Part shown: positions 35,731 through 46,217 of the stretch, piece by piece
Layout: each line of letters starts with the position of its first letter
How positions within the stretch are numbered: the stretch's first letter is position 1
Assembly: GCA_019454045.1 (NCBI GenBank)
Contig: SKCR01036129.1
Coordinates: 1 to 64,000, forward strand
Origin: Zanthoxylum bungeanum
Lineage: Eukaryota; Streptophyta; Magnoliopsida; Sapindales; Rutaceae
DNA: 64,000 nt
Reading direction: 5' to 3'
Position numbers and translations under genes: made by a program
The notes under the pieces: generated by a model
Database searches by the model: none
Seen by the model: the letters and a program-made list of their open reading frames with translations, nothing else
What the model was told of the DNA's origin: nothing

Positions 35731-35900
35731 ACGTCATTCAAGCCGTTACATTATTGTAAATATTATATCTCTTTGTCTTTTCTTAATAATTGTGATTTGT
35801 TTTGTTATTTTCTCCGACAGGATCCAGGTATTTTTTGACCTTTCACGATTTACTATTTTGCCACTAATCGTCCTTTGGAAGATACTTGTGCTATTATTAC

Positions 35901-35913
35901 TCACCCTTTTCAG
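35901..35913 (+). promoter_or_regulatory. Possible splice acceptor upstream of LOG
   Basis: TCACCCTTTTCAG, a pyrimidine-rich stretch ending in CAG, lies 72 bp before the LOG start. The same block (CACCC.TTTTCAGGT) precedes LOG in B (about 50350-50366, - strand) and C (about 59730-59745, - strand). It could serve a spliced subgenomic RNA, but no donor has been tied to it. Confidence 0.4.
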
Positions 35914-35984
35914 GTTCTATAAATTCAACTCATCATTGCACTATTGAAGGCATCCAGAGCTGAAAAAAAAAGAAACACAAAAAT

Positions 35985-36638
35985 ATGGAAGCCACTTCAA
36001 GAAGACGAGTGGTAAATATTTGTGTGTTTTGTGGTACCAGTGTTGTTGTTAAACCAGAATGCATAGTAGCAGCACAGGAATTGGGTCGAGTCTTAGCTGA
36101 AATAAATATGCACCTAGTATATGGAGGAGGCAATCTTGGACTAAAGGGGATCGTTTCAAAGGCTGTATATGATGGAGGGAGTCAAGTCTTGGGAATCATC
36201 CCAAAACCGTTGGTGGAAGCGAATCTTGTTGGATCATCAAACAACGAGGAATTAATCATGCTAGGTATGTCTGAACGACTGATAAAAATGATTAACCGTG
36301 TTGATGCTTTTATTGCTTTGCCAGGAGGCTTGGGCACGATGGAGGAAATTTTTACAGTACTATCTTGGGCAAACTTGAACATACACCAGAAACCGCTTGG
36401 ACTGTACAATGTTGATGGATTTTATGATTTTCTTTGTGTGTTTCTTGATGATGCCCGGAGAAATGGGTTCGTGTCAAAGCTTGTAAAAGAACTCCTCTTT
36501 ACTGCCAGAACTGCCTCAGATTTAATTAACCAAATCTTAGCATTTGAACCTCAAATTGACCCCATTTTTTCCAAGATAAATTGGTCCGATGATGATCATG
36601 GTAAGAGGCGTCGAATAAATCTGGATCTTAACCTTTAA
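35985..36638 (+). CDS. LOG-like: LOG-type cytokinin riboside 5'-monophosphate phosphoribohydrolase carried by Athila element A
   Basis: This is an uninterrupted 217-residue frame (ATG in the context AAATATGGAAG). It has the LOG/TIGR00730 Rossmann-fold layout: N-terminal ICVFCG (12-17), glycine loop VYGGGNLGLKG (45-55), IIPKPL, MSERL with the usual catalytic-site Arg at 98, PGGLGTMEE (113-121) and NIHQKPLGLYNVDGFYD. LOG enzymes release ribose 5-phosphate from cytokinin nucleotides to give active free-base cytokinin. The Lys that normally follows the conserved Arg is Leu here, so activity is not certain. The C-terminus adds acidic SDDD, KRRR (207-210) and LDLNL (213-217). Plant LOG genes normally have several introns and this copy has none, which fits capture from spliced RNA. 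It lies between integrase and the 3' LTR, the usual env position in Athila. Confidence 0.9.
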   Translation: MEATSRRRVVNICVFCGTSVVVKPECIVAAQELGRVLAEINMHLVYGGGNLGLKGIVSKAVYDGGSQVLGIIPKPLVEANLVGSSNNEELIMLGMSERLIKMINRVDAFIALPGGLGTMEEIFTVLSWANLNIHQKPLGLYNVDGFYDFLCVFLDDARRNGFVSKLVKELLFTARTASDLINQILAFEPQIDPIFSKINWSDDDHGKRRRINLDLNL

Positions 36639-37930
36639 CTTTTCATTTAGATGTAGAATTTCACCTAACCAGGTACGGTTTTCTAAACTCTTCTTCTGCT
36701 GTTTAAGACATTGGGGATAATGTCTCATTTAGGTTTGGGGGAGGAGAATAATTAAATTGTATCTTGTTCTTATATTTTATTTTTAGTCAAAATTTTTCGA
36801 AAAAGCCAAAATAAAAATTGAAAAATTTTACAAAAACCAAACAAATATTTTGTGTTTTATTTGATTAATCAGGTGAAATTGGTGTGAGATAGCTGAGTAA
36901 GGAATTTCCACTCCTGAGACGTATCTCAACCTATTTCGGAATAAATTAATTTTTGTTTATTTCATTCTAAATTATTTAATTTGTGAATTCTCCATAATAC
37001 TGACTAAAATGAATCTTCATATGCTCATTTGACAAGTATTATCAGCATACATGGTAACATACAGACATGAGCTGTAATTGAAAAGTTTGTAATATCCAGT
37101 GCTCTAGTATAATTGGAGGAAGCATCTTTAAAAAAGAGATGGGATAAAAAAAAGAAAAAAAATATATAAAAAAAACGTCTGAGATCTGAGTTATTAAGTC
37201 GGTAAGGGTGCCTTAACACCTAGTGCCCTAAAACCAACTGGTTTGGGAGTCACTGGCCCAAAGCTCGTTACATGGATCAAAGATGTTGCCAAAAAATATA
37301 TATATCTGAAGTCTGAGTAATTAAGTCTGTAGAGGTGTCTTAACACCTAGTGCCCTAAAGCCAACTGGTTTGGGAGTCACTGACCCAAAACTCGCTACAT
37401 AGATGGATGATATTGTATATAAAAAAAATCAAAAATCAAAAGTGAGAAAAATTATTTCATTGCTTTAAAAAAAAGGTGTGAATTCTGATATAACTTTAGG
37501 ACAAAAATATTACTCTCTTTTCAACTGCATTTGTGACTATTGTGGACAAAATGAGTTGATTAATATTTTGTTGGCTGTGTATATGGAGAATGGTAAAAAT
37601 AATTGGAGAATTTACTTATTCGGTAATTTAGAATGAAACAAAATAACTATTGACTTGGATTAGATGTTTCATCTATTTAGTCACTAACTTTTTTATTCTC
37701 TTTTCTCTTGTCTTTTTGCTTTTGTGTGTATTAGTTTTATTATCTTTTTACTTTTGTAAAACGTTTGTGGGTATTGTTGCTGTAAGCTCTCACGAGACTA
37801 CAACTCGTCCACTAGGGACACCTAGGGGTTTAAAGGCTTGTTGCATACGCTAAATGCAACCGTGATCCCTACGAAAGTGGCTTAGTTTAATTTTAATTAT
37901 TTTTTTGTTTTGCTCGAGGAATAGCAAAAT
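36639..37930 (+). other. 3' untranslated region of Athila element A
   Basis: There is no gene. It is AT-rich, with long poly-A/T stretches, and has two tandem hairpin-forming repeats (separate entry). The sequence CAAAATGTTAGGTTTGGGGGTG closes it. The order LOG, AT-rich spacer, repeat pair and polypurine tract is conserved in B and C. Confidence 0.75.
37178..37406 (+). repeat. Tandem pair of conserved hairpin repeats in the 3' UTR of A
   Basis: Two ~128-bp spaced copies share GGTG(T/C)CTTAACACCTAGTGCCCTAAA and CCAACTGGTTTGGGAGTCACTG. Within each, CCTAGTG can pair with CACTGG, CCC with GGG, and GGTGT with ACACC. B (48878-49110) and C (58250-58480) carry the same pair in the same place. Confidence 0.8.
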
Positions 37931-37946
37931 GTTAGGTTTGGGGGTG
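37931..37946 (+). promoter_or_regulatory. Polypurine tract of element A
   Basis: GTTAGGTTTGGGGGTG lies directly before the LTR start TGATGAGCGG. An identical tract precedes the LTRs of B and C. Confidence 0.85.
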
Positions 37947-38540
37947 TGATGAGCGGAAAATATATCAATATTTACCGTCCCTTTTACTTAATATTTTATT
38001 TAGTTTCTCGGGTTTGATGAATGTTTTGATATGTTTTAGTTTATTTTGCAGATAAAATAATATTGGGACACAATGAAATCATTTAGGACGAAAATGGGTC
38101 AAATAAAGGCAAAATATTGGACTTGACATATTAATTTTGGAGATTGAAAACTTGAAAGGGCGTTTTAACGAAGTGCAGTTTTGGAAATTCCAATTTTGCG
38201 CATCTGTCGTATTTTAGGCATAACGTTTTACTCCAATATCGGATTGAGCTGATTCAAGTTCAAAATTAAAGAAGACTTAATGATCTACAATTTTGAAGAA
38301 CAAAATAATTTCGAATTCGGATGATTTCATGACCGAAATTGATGAAACATCCGTAAGTGTGTTATGTGTAATTATTAAAGTCATTTTCAAAGCAAATAAA
38401 TAAATAAAAATTAAAAATTGTCAAACTCCCACCAAACATGATAGCAATTAGTGAAACAATTATTGGAGCAATTAATAATGGATTTGGTTGAGCAATTAGT
38501 GGAGCAATTAATAATGGATTTGGTGGATGATTTGATGGAG

Positions 38541-38560
38541 GCAAAATTTTGCCTATAAAT
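38541..38560 (+). promoter_or_regulatory. TATA box with adjacent 12-bp palindrome, LTR of A
   Basis: GCAAAATTTTGC, a perfect palindrome, runs directly into CTATAAAT. The same arrangement is present in LTR C (57065-57084, - strand). In LTR B the TATA box is kept but the palindrome is replaced by CG-rich sequence. Confidence 0.65.
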
Positions 38561-38891
38561 ACCAAGTCATTTCATTTGTAAATTCATACTTTCTTCTAAG
38601 GAATTCCTTAAGAATACTAAGAAGATTGTATCTTGTTTGTTTATTTACAACTTTCAGTAATTAATTTCCGCTTTCGCATTTTCTTTTCTTTACTTTTCAG
38701 TCTTTACTTTCAGCAATTTACTTTTTACGCACATTACTTTCCTTCTTTACTTTTCAGTTTTTTTTTTACTTTTTACGCAATGAGGAGGTAACTCCCCTTT
38801 GCCGGGGAAAAAGGTAAATTTTTTATTATTGCTATTTAGATTATTCTCCCCTAATTATAATATAATTAACTATTTAAAATCTGACTTAACG

Positions 38892-38975
38892 AGGATACCG
38901 CCATATTGGTCGGTTGGTAATTAATTATTAATTTGACTTAATCAGGATACCGCCTATATCGCTGGTTGGTAATTA
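38892..38975 (+). repeat. Two GGATACCGCC...GGTTGGTAATTA repeats in LTR A
   Basis: Two units about 53 bp apart read GGATACCGCCATATTGGTCGGTTGGTAATTA and a close variant. Longer arrays of the same unit stand in LTR B (47125-47345) and LTR C (56536-56743). Confidence 0.75.
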
Positions 38976-39079
38976 TCACGCAAAGTTAATATATTATATT
39001 AAGGGAGATATCTAAAATAGTAGTAATAAAAGTGGATCCTCTAACCCCCAGCATTTCTTTTATATGTACTTTTACTATT

Positions 39080-39170
39080 TTACTTTTCAGCAATTTACTT
39101 TTCAGCAATTTACTTTTCAGCAATTTACTTTCAGCAATTTACTTTTCAGCAATTTACTTTTCAGCAATTT
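39080..39170 (+). repeat. 15-bp minisatellite (TTACTTTTCAGCAAT)n in LTR A
   Basis: About six head-to-tail copies are present, one with a single T missing. Isolated copies of the same unit are scattered near 38690-38770 and in the other LTRs. Confidence 0.85.
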
Positions 39171-39943
39171 TCTTGATGTCTTTTATTTTATTTAAGTTTT
39201 TACCAGCCCTAGTTATGTGTTGTAACTAAGTTAGTTATCTGGGGTTGTGATGAAGTCCAATATCACCGGTTTATAAGGGGTTAAATTACGGTTTGGGTAA
39301 TATAAAAGTTTATTTATTGAGCCTTAGTCTTAATGCTTTTTATTAACTGGAAATTAATAAAATTGAACTGGTAAACTTAAAATGAACTTGGAAAAGAGAT
39401 TTTAGGTTAAATACCTTAGACTCAATATCCCACGATCTTCTTTGAGGATATATAACCCTTTAATAGATTTCCATATAGGATAGGAATATACCTGTCGGGC
39501 GGGGTAGCCATAATTGGAACTTAATCTTAATGAATTCATATAACTTGGTTAACATAGGATTATGATTAATCGGTTACACTGGGTATTTGTATCTGACCAT
39601 CGGAAGAGGCTTTTACATAATTCCGTATTCCAGGTTAATAAACCAATTTATTACACAACCGTAGGATAACCACTTCATCTTTAAAAATGATATTGGAAGG
39701 ATTCACAACCCTGGATAGTTTAAAAATTGAATTTTCTTAAAAACTACTTTCAAGCAATTTTATTTACTTGTTTTAAATTTAAAATCACCATCCAAATAAT
39801 CAATCAATCCATTAGATACTCGTAAAATTTGACTTCATAAATTGATAACAAAAGGTTTTAAGTCCTCGTGGGATCGATACATTTTATACTACTTGAACGA
39901 TACGTGCGCCTTGCGTTATACGCGTGTGATTTCGCACCTGTCA

Positions 39944-41426
39944 TTCATCTAAAAGAAAAATATATTTTCCTTTTTATATTTAGGGTTTTAATTTCACAAA
40001 ATAAAACAAAACCCTAGCCTCCACACAATAGTAATTTTCATCCATATGGTATTTTTTCTTTAATTTTTGTAACATCCACCTTTATTACTATAATAAAGGA
40101 TATGTACAAAAAATAAAAGGTTAATTTCCTTTCATAAAGTGCAATTACTAAAACCATTCAAAATCCTTCCAAAAACTATTTTGGAAAATCAAATATCAAA
40201 AATATATTTATTAAATTAAATAATATAATTTAATAACATGTAATTAATAATCATCAAATAATTATTAAAACTATATATTAACCTTTTAATATATAGTATC
40301 AAGTTTGACATATTAATATTATTAATCATATTAATAATATTTATACATATGTGAGTATATAATTGGACTATCCAATTATACTAAATCCGCTATAGTATAT
40401 CGAGCTAGCATGTGGACCAAATGGACCTACGGTTTCGAGCTCCAATAATCTCAAAATATTAATTAAGCTCTTAATTAAATATTCCGAATTATTAACTCGG
40501 GTTATTCCACTAAAACCCGAAGTTGCACTCTCGTTTCCGCAAATGATATATTAAGCCGAACCAAGTCAGTGTCCATCGATATAGTCACTACATATAGATT
40601 TATCATTCACAAGTATCTCGTAATTAGAGCCGGGTCATAATATCTGTTATACCCCTCTAATTATTTTTACCTTAAGTACCATTGATTCTCTAATGAACGA
40701 TTTATTCATAACCATTATGAATTTTAATCTTTCTATTCGTAATAGAAAGACTTGAGCGCTCTAACCAATCAAATACTGAATAAACCCTTAAGAAAGATAC
40801 TCATCTACTTCTCGCAAGAAGGTGTGAACTCCATATCTGTGTAAAACGTTCCCAGCTACACAATAGACCATGCCCCCAAAGTACGTAGCTATTGGTCGGG
40901 ACTGCTACACCAACCTCACCTTTGTAAATCAAAGGACATAGCCTGTCATGCAGGAGTTCGTAGTACACTTAGGATTAAGATCAATCCATATATGACCATC
41001 TAATAAATCGAAATGACTTCTTTGTTTAACGGATATTATACGAATGTCAATTCCATCTGGGTTCAGTCCAATATGATCACATCATATAAGGTACCTTCAT
41101 TCTCAGGTCTCTACATGGACGATCCCAGATCAAGGTCGCCATACAATTATAGAATGGACCGCAGCTATAGATAAACCACAAACAAAGTACCATCTTTGTT
41201 TGCTCTCTATGGACTATTTAAGATTACAAACTTCTGAATTAAATCCTCTTGTGTATGACATTCATACACAAAGTCTGAAGGTACATAAGTAATCTAAGGT
41301 ATTCAAGATAATTTATAATATGCGAATATTAAACAAACACTTTGATAAATGAATAATGCATCATTTTATTTCAAAACACATAAAGTCGTTTACATTATAT
41401 GTAGCTTTAGGGAATACATCCCAAAA
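39944..41426 (-). repeat. 3' LTR of copia element F (partial, left end unresolved)
   Basis: On the minus strand the LTR begins at 41426 with TTTTGGGATGTATTCCCTAAAG, a mutated form of the common copia start TGTTGGGATG. It is preceded by the polypurine tract AAGTGGGAGAT. It continues to at least 40060. The end may be cut by element A at 39943, since no clear CA terminus is visible. Beyond this LTR the interval holds no gene. Confidence 0.65.
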
Positions 41427-41449
41427 ATCTCCCACTTGCACTAGAGCAA

Positions 41450-41787
41450 ATGGGACATGTCACGTATTCCTATACTATCTAGGTGACCTTCAAACACTTT
41501 AGCCGACAAGGTCTTTGTAAACGGATCTGCCAGGTTCCTATGAATTTCCTCTCTATATGCTTTCCCCTCTTATGGCTTCTTAATTCCTTAAATTTTCCAC
41601 TGTACCACTATTATCGCAATAAAGTGTGAGTGGTCTATCCATATCTGGAATAACTTCCAGATCTCTCAAGAATTTACGGAGCCAGACTACTTCCTTAGCT
41701 GCTTCACAAGCTGCTATATATTCAGCCTCCATAGTGGAGTCAGCAATGCAAGATTGCTTTATACTCTGCCATTTATAGCCCCACCAC
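41450..41787 (-). pseudogene. pol: Copia RNase H remnant, element F
   Basis: The minus strand reads MEAEYIAACEAAKEVVWLRKFL then LTLYCDNSGTVENLRN, giving the copia RNase H E and D positions. Stops appear after about 41610. It continues directly from the RT above and leads into the polypurine tract. Confidence 0.75.
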
Positions 41788-42942
41788 CTAGGGTAAACAC
41801 TGATTCAGATGTTGATTTCCTAGAATCAATATCTGTTGAAAATCAGAGTCCTTATATCCCCTTAGGATCATATCCTCACCGGAATACACAAGCATATAAT
41901 CTATCGTTCTCTTAAGATACTTGAGAATGTGTTTCACAGCCACCCAGTAATCCAATCCTGGGTTCGACTGAAACCTACTGACTACTCCCACTACAAAACA
42001 GATGTCCGACCTCATGCATAACATAGCATACATGAGACTACCAACTACTGAGGCATATGAGATATGTCTTATTTCCTCAACATCTTGAGGTGTCTTAGGA
42101 GACTGTTCCTTTGACAAATGAATTTCATGCCGATAAGGCAGATTGCCTTTCTTGGAATTCTGCAACACAAATCGCACAAAGATCTTGTCGATATAGGACG
42201 CCTGAGACATAGCTAACAGTCATTTCTTGCGATCCCGAAGTATCTGAATCCCAAAACATAACTGGCCTCTCCCAAATCTTTCAGTTGGAATTGGTTAGCT
42301 AGCCAGGTTTTCACATCCGATAATATCTTTACATCATTCCCAATGAGTAAAATATCATCGACGTATAAAACAAGAAAAACCACATTCCCTTCAATGACGC
42401 GCTTGTATACACAAGGCTCATCGACATTCTGCTCAAAATCATAAGACTTGATTGTGGTATCAAATTTTATATTCGAAGATTGAGATGTCTGTTTAAGTCC
42501 ATAAATGGACCTTTGCAGCTTGCAAACCTTTTGCTCTTGACCTTGGGCAATGAACCCATCTGGTTGTACCATATAGATACTCTCATCAAGATTGTCATTC
42601 AAGAATGCAGTCTTAACGTCCATTTGCCAAATTTCACAGTCATAATATGCGGCAATGGATAGAAGAGTACGGATGGATTTGAGCATGCCTACTAGCGAGA
42701 AAGTTTCCCCATAGTCAACTCCCTCTTTCTGGGTATAACATTTGGCCATTAGCCTAGCCTTGAAAGTCTGTACCTTCCCATATGCTCCCCTCTTTCTCTT
42801 ATAGATCCACTTGCAACCTATGGGTTTCACCCCCATCAGGTTGGTCTACAAGTTTCCAAACTGAGTTGGAGTAAATGGACTCCATCTCTAGGTTCATGGC
42901 TTTGAGCCATTCCTCTTTGTCTGAATCATCCATTGCACTATG
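41788..42942 (-). pseudogene. pol: Copia reverse transcriptase, element F, 5' truncated
   Basis: Two open pieces (42836-42213 and 42210-41788) carry FKARLMAKCYTQKEGVDYGETF, QMDVKTAFLNDNLDESIYM, KVCKLQRSIYGLKQTSQSS, then the catalytic LVLYVDDILLIGND and, further on, SYASVVGSLMYAM. All are in the order of Ty1/copia RT. The catalytic YVDD is intact. One stop separates the two pieces. The upstream gag, protease and integrase are missing: coding sequence begins at about 42942 directly against an LTR-like end. Confidence 0.85.
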
Positions 42943-43990
42943 TGTTGGGGTTTTGGGGGGGGGGGCGCGGCGGAAGCGCGGTTCGGGTGAAATCATAATT
43001 TAAAACTTTTAAATTGCCAAATAAATTATTCAATATCAAATATGAATAATTCAATCATATTTCACCTAAGCATATTTATTCGATATCAAATAACGACATA
43101 AATAGTTACGAAAATGTTTTTCCGCAAAATGGCATAAAACACATTTTTTACCGAACCGACTACCCAATACACATGAGAGCTGCCCAGGTCATCCCCAATA
43201 GTATTAGGGCAGTTCATGGGCTGCCCGAAAAGTGAAAAATTCACTGTTTGGGCAGCCGTCACCCGGTTGGATCAAAAGTCACCCGGTAACGCCGTTTTTT
43301 ACCGTTTTCGCTTATTTTAACTCCGAAAAAATTTCCGGAAATTGTTCCAACACCCAAAACACATCCAATACATTCAAATGACATTATTCTCATCAAAATC
43401 AACCCATTTTTCTAGATCTGATTTTGCAACAAAAATAATCAATTTTTCAGGCTTTAATCCAACTTTTTCAACATGAATCATATTAATCAAAACACCAATT
43501 CAAGTCACCACCAATGAAGCACTCAAGAAAAATTCTAGGTATTACAAGAGTGGTCATAACACTCTAGAATGGAAACTTATCATCAAATGATAAAATTGAA
43601 CAAATATTACAATAATATCTTTCAATTCTACTTCACACATGCTCAAAGCCTTCCATTTCATCCTCCAAACCAAAAAACCCCAAATTCTAAGAAAAAGAAG
43701 AAACCCTAGAATCCATCTAGATAATCCAGAACATGAAACATGCTTTCAAAACTTAAGGGAATTAAAGATTACCTTTAATCTCTTATTTCCTAAAGCTTTT
43801 TTTCTTGATTTTTCTTGATTTTCTTCCTTAAATCATCAAGCCAATATTTGAGAGCTTTGGAGGATATATTTCGGCCATGATAGCTTTTTTTGGTGAAAAG
43901 AAATTTTTTTTTCCCTTTTAAATCATGAATGCCGACTTTCCAATGGTAGTTTGGTCATTTTTGCATTTTAATTTCATTAAATTAAAAACA
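42943..43990 (-). repeat. LTR-like segment of a copia element
   Basis: On the minus strand the segment ends with GGTGAAATCATG-type AT-rich sequence, the stretch CCCGAACCGCGCTTCCGCCGCG, a run of C and CCCCAACA. That resembles the U5 end of many plant copia LTRs. On the plus strand its borders read TGTTGGGG and AAAACA, but no matching target duplication is visible. It could be the 5' LTR of element F after internal deletion, or a separate LTR. No gene is seen. Confidence 0.45.
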
Positions 43991-43992
43991 AG

Positions 43993-43997
43993 ATAAG
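43993..43997. repeat. Target-site duplication ATAAG, left of solo LTR E
   Basis: ATAAG stands directly left of the LTR start and again directly right of it at 46213-46217. Confidence 0.8.
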
Positions 43998-46212
43998 TGT
44001 AGGACACAGAACTTGACAACGCTGTTCTAGGCTCGCGGCCTAGTTAGGAGTACGGAGTAGTCCGCAGGGGAACTAAACCAGATAAATAACATGGAGTCGC
44101 CACCCGGTGTGAACCGGGAAAATGATTTAAGGCCGCACTCACCCCTCGCAAGGGAAGACCTCAAACAGTTGGGTTCGAAATGGTCACTTACTTATGTCAC
44201 TTGTAACGATATGATTTGTGCAATAAACTAACCGAATCTACTCAACATATATGCCCAAAGATGACTTAGATCTAGTTCTCATTCATGAAAGTAAATCCTA
44301 CGTCTAAGTTTGCATGCTTCGAAAGTCATTATAACGGCAAGCATATAATATCACACAATGAGCATGTCGAATCATCAAACACAAAGAACAAATAAATAAA
44401 TACTAAAAAAAAACGTAAACTAAATTCCTAATGTGAAATCAAAGTATTAAATCATGAATAAAGAAATAATATAGTCATACTTAAAAATAAACAATATTCT
44501 AGACTAAATCATGCTTAGATAAATAAATAACCTACTAGATTAAATCATGTTAAATAAATAAATAATCTACTAACTAAATCATGCTCAAATACAAGATTGG
44601 ATGAAACGAAATACGTGTGTCTCTTAAGTAGTACGTGGCATTGTATCCCGAGTGCAAACTGCAATACCGTCCATTCGGATTCGGCTACGGGATTTACGTC
44701 CGAGTTTCCATCCGATATACCACAAAAGAGAACACGCATTCCGTTCATCCGGAATTCACATCATGCATCAACAAACGACTCTCATGCGATAATATATTAA
44801 AATAAATAAAAAAAAAGAAAAATAATAAATAAGAAGGTGCCCTCAGGTCTAACCTCTTTTGTCGTCTCTCGAAAGCGCATGGCGTCGGAAGGGTTGATGC
44901 TCCGCAACTCTTCCAGTTCACTGGTTCAATGTTTTTACTCGCTGTTTCACTATTTAGGCTACTGTTTTCACTCCGTTTTGCTGTTGTTTTCGCTGTATCT
45001 TTTGGTCACTGTTTTTGGTAATTAATGGATTGTTTTGCGGGTTATTTGGGTTATTTTGGGGGCAGTTTTGGGGTGGTAAGATGTGGTTAACTGGACAGTT
45101 TTAAGGGGCTGTGTGCGTGCAGTGCAGGAGGGAGCAGTTTCGGTGATTTGTGGGCTGTATTTGTGGTCAAAGGGAGGGCTACGTTGAAGGCAGTGGGCTG
45201 AGTTTGTTTACTGTTTGAATGTGAATGGCGAGAGTTACGTGAGAGATCTGAGTGCTGTTGATGTGTGTGGATTAAAGAATTGGCTTGAGTGAGGCGTGTT
45301 GAAGGCCAACACGTGAAAGGGGGCTGGTGAGGGCAGATTCGTGAGTGGGGTAATGTGAGGGCAAGGTGAAGGCAGGCTAGGCGTTTGGAGGGGGCAGGTC
45401 AGTGGCGTGAGTGGGTTACGTTATTGGCAGGTTTGAGGTGTTGATACGTAAGGGATTGTGAAGGAGGCAGCATGTGGCGTGATGTGAGGGATACGTGAGG
45501 GAGGCAGCAATGTGTGAATGGACCAGGGTAGGAATGAGGGGTTTGATGAAGGCAATGTGAGTGGAGGTGTGCCGGTGTGTTGCCAAGTGGGGATGGGCTT
45601 AGAATATTAGGGTTGATTTCGTGAGAATGAGCCATGCCTTTAATGTGTTGGTGAAAGGTTCTTTTCATAGGCAAATGGATGGGGGCTTTCCTTGTTTGAG
45701 AAGGTGAAGGATTTGTGCATTAAGGGAATATCTTTTAAATTAGTATGTGATAAGGAAATCTTTTAATTTAGGGAAGTGATTTGATTTATTTTTTATTTAT
45801 TCTCTTTTAGTTAGGGATATGATTTGATTTGTATCTTTAATTAGGGAATGTAATTTAAGTGGAATAGGAAAGTATTTGATGGGATTTCTTTAATTTTGGA
45901 AGAGGATTTGGCTTGATTTATGCATGTGTTTAATATGTGTTTTTTGTTAATTTGGAAGGTGAGTGGGCGTGGCTTAGTTCAATTTGGGGCGGAATTGCTT
46001 TGTTTGTGGTGGGATTGGGCTACGGATGTGTTTTGAAACGGAGGTCCAACAAGCGAACCGAAGCTCTAATCCAGCGAATTAAATCCAACAATGCGTCAAT
46101 TCTTGACTATTCCCTTCCGACGTCCGTTTCCCGCGACTTTCAGAATTGAAGAGGTAGTGTCTCCATGTGAGACTCATCATCGGGACTTATATGCAAAAAT
46201 ACAGTGCCTACA
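43998..46212 (-). repeat. Solo LTR E of a Tat/Ogre element
   Basis: The reverse complement begins TGTAGGCACTG and shares with LTR D the TTTGCAT start, the block GGTATATCGGATGGAAACTCGG, and the end block with GGTGGCGACTCCATG and CTAGGCCGCGAGCCTAG. It has TG...CA ends, a 5-bp duplication on both sides and no internal region, so it is a solo LTR left by LTR-LTR recombination. Small open frames inside (for example 45399-45674) show no domain. Confidence 0.85.
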
Positions 46213-46217
46213 ATAAG
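46213..46217. repeat. Target-site duplication ATAAG, right of solo LTR E
   Basis: It matches 43993-43997. A second ATAAG (46218-46222) abuts LTR B at 46223 and may be the target duplication of element B. Confidence 0.78.

Larger units (their letters stand above)
37947..39943 (+). repeat. 3' LTR of Athila element A
   Basis: The 1997-bp LTR starts TGATGAGCGGAAAATATATC and ends CGCACCTGTCA. Its last 516 bp match the 5' remnant at 101-616. The next five bases (TTCAT) would be the target duplication, but the left partner is not in the window. Confidence 0.92.

Noticed and set aside
35985..36638. LOG as an ordinary host gene lying between transposons
   Set aside because: Three copies have the same flanks (integrase and ORF-X upstream, hairpin repeats, polypurine tract and LTR downstream), and none has introns. 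It travels with the element.
42943..43990. Complete solo LTR with target duplication
   Set aside because: TG...CA-type ends can be proposed, but flanking 5-bp sequences do not match, so only an LTR-like segment is called.
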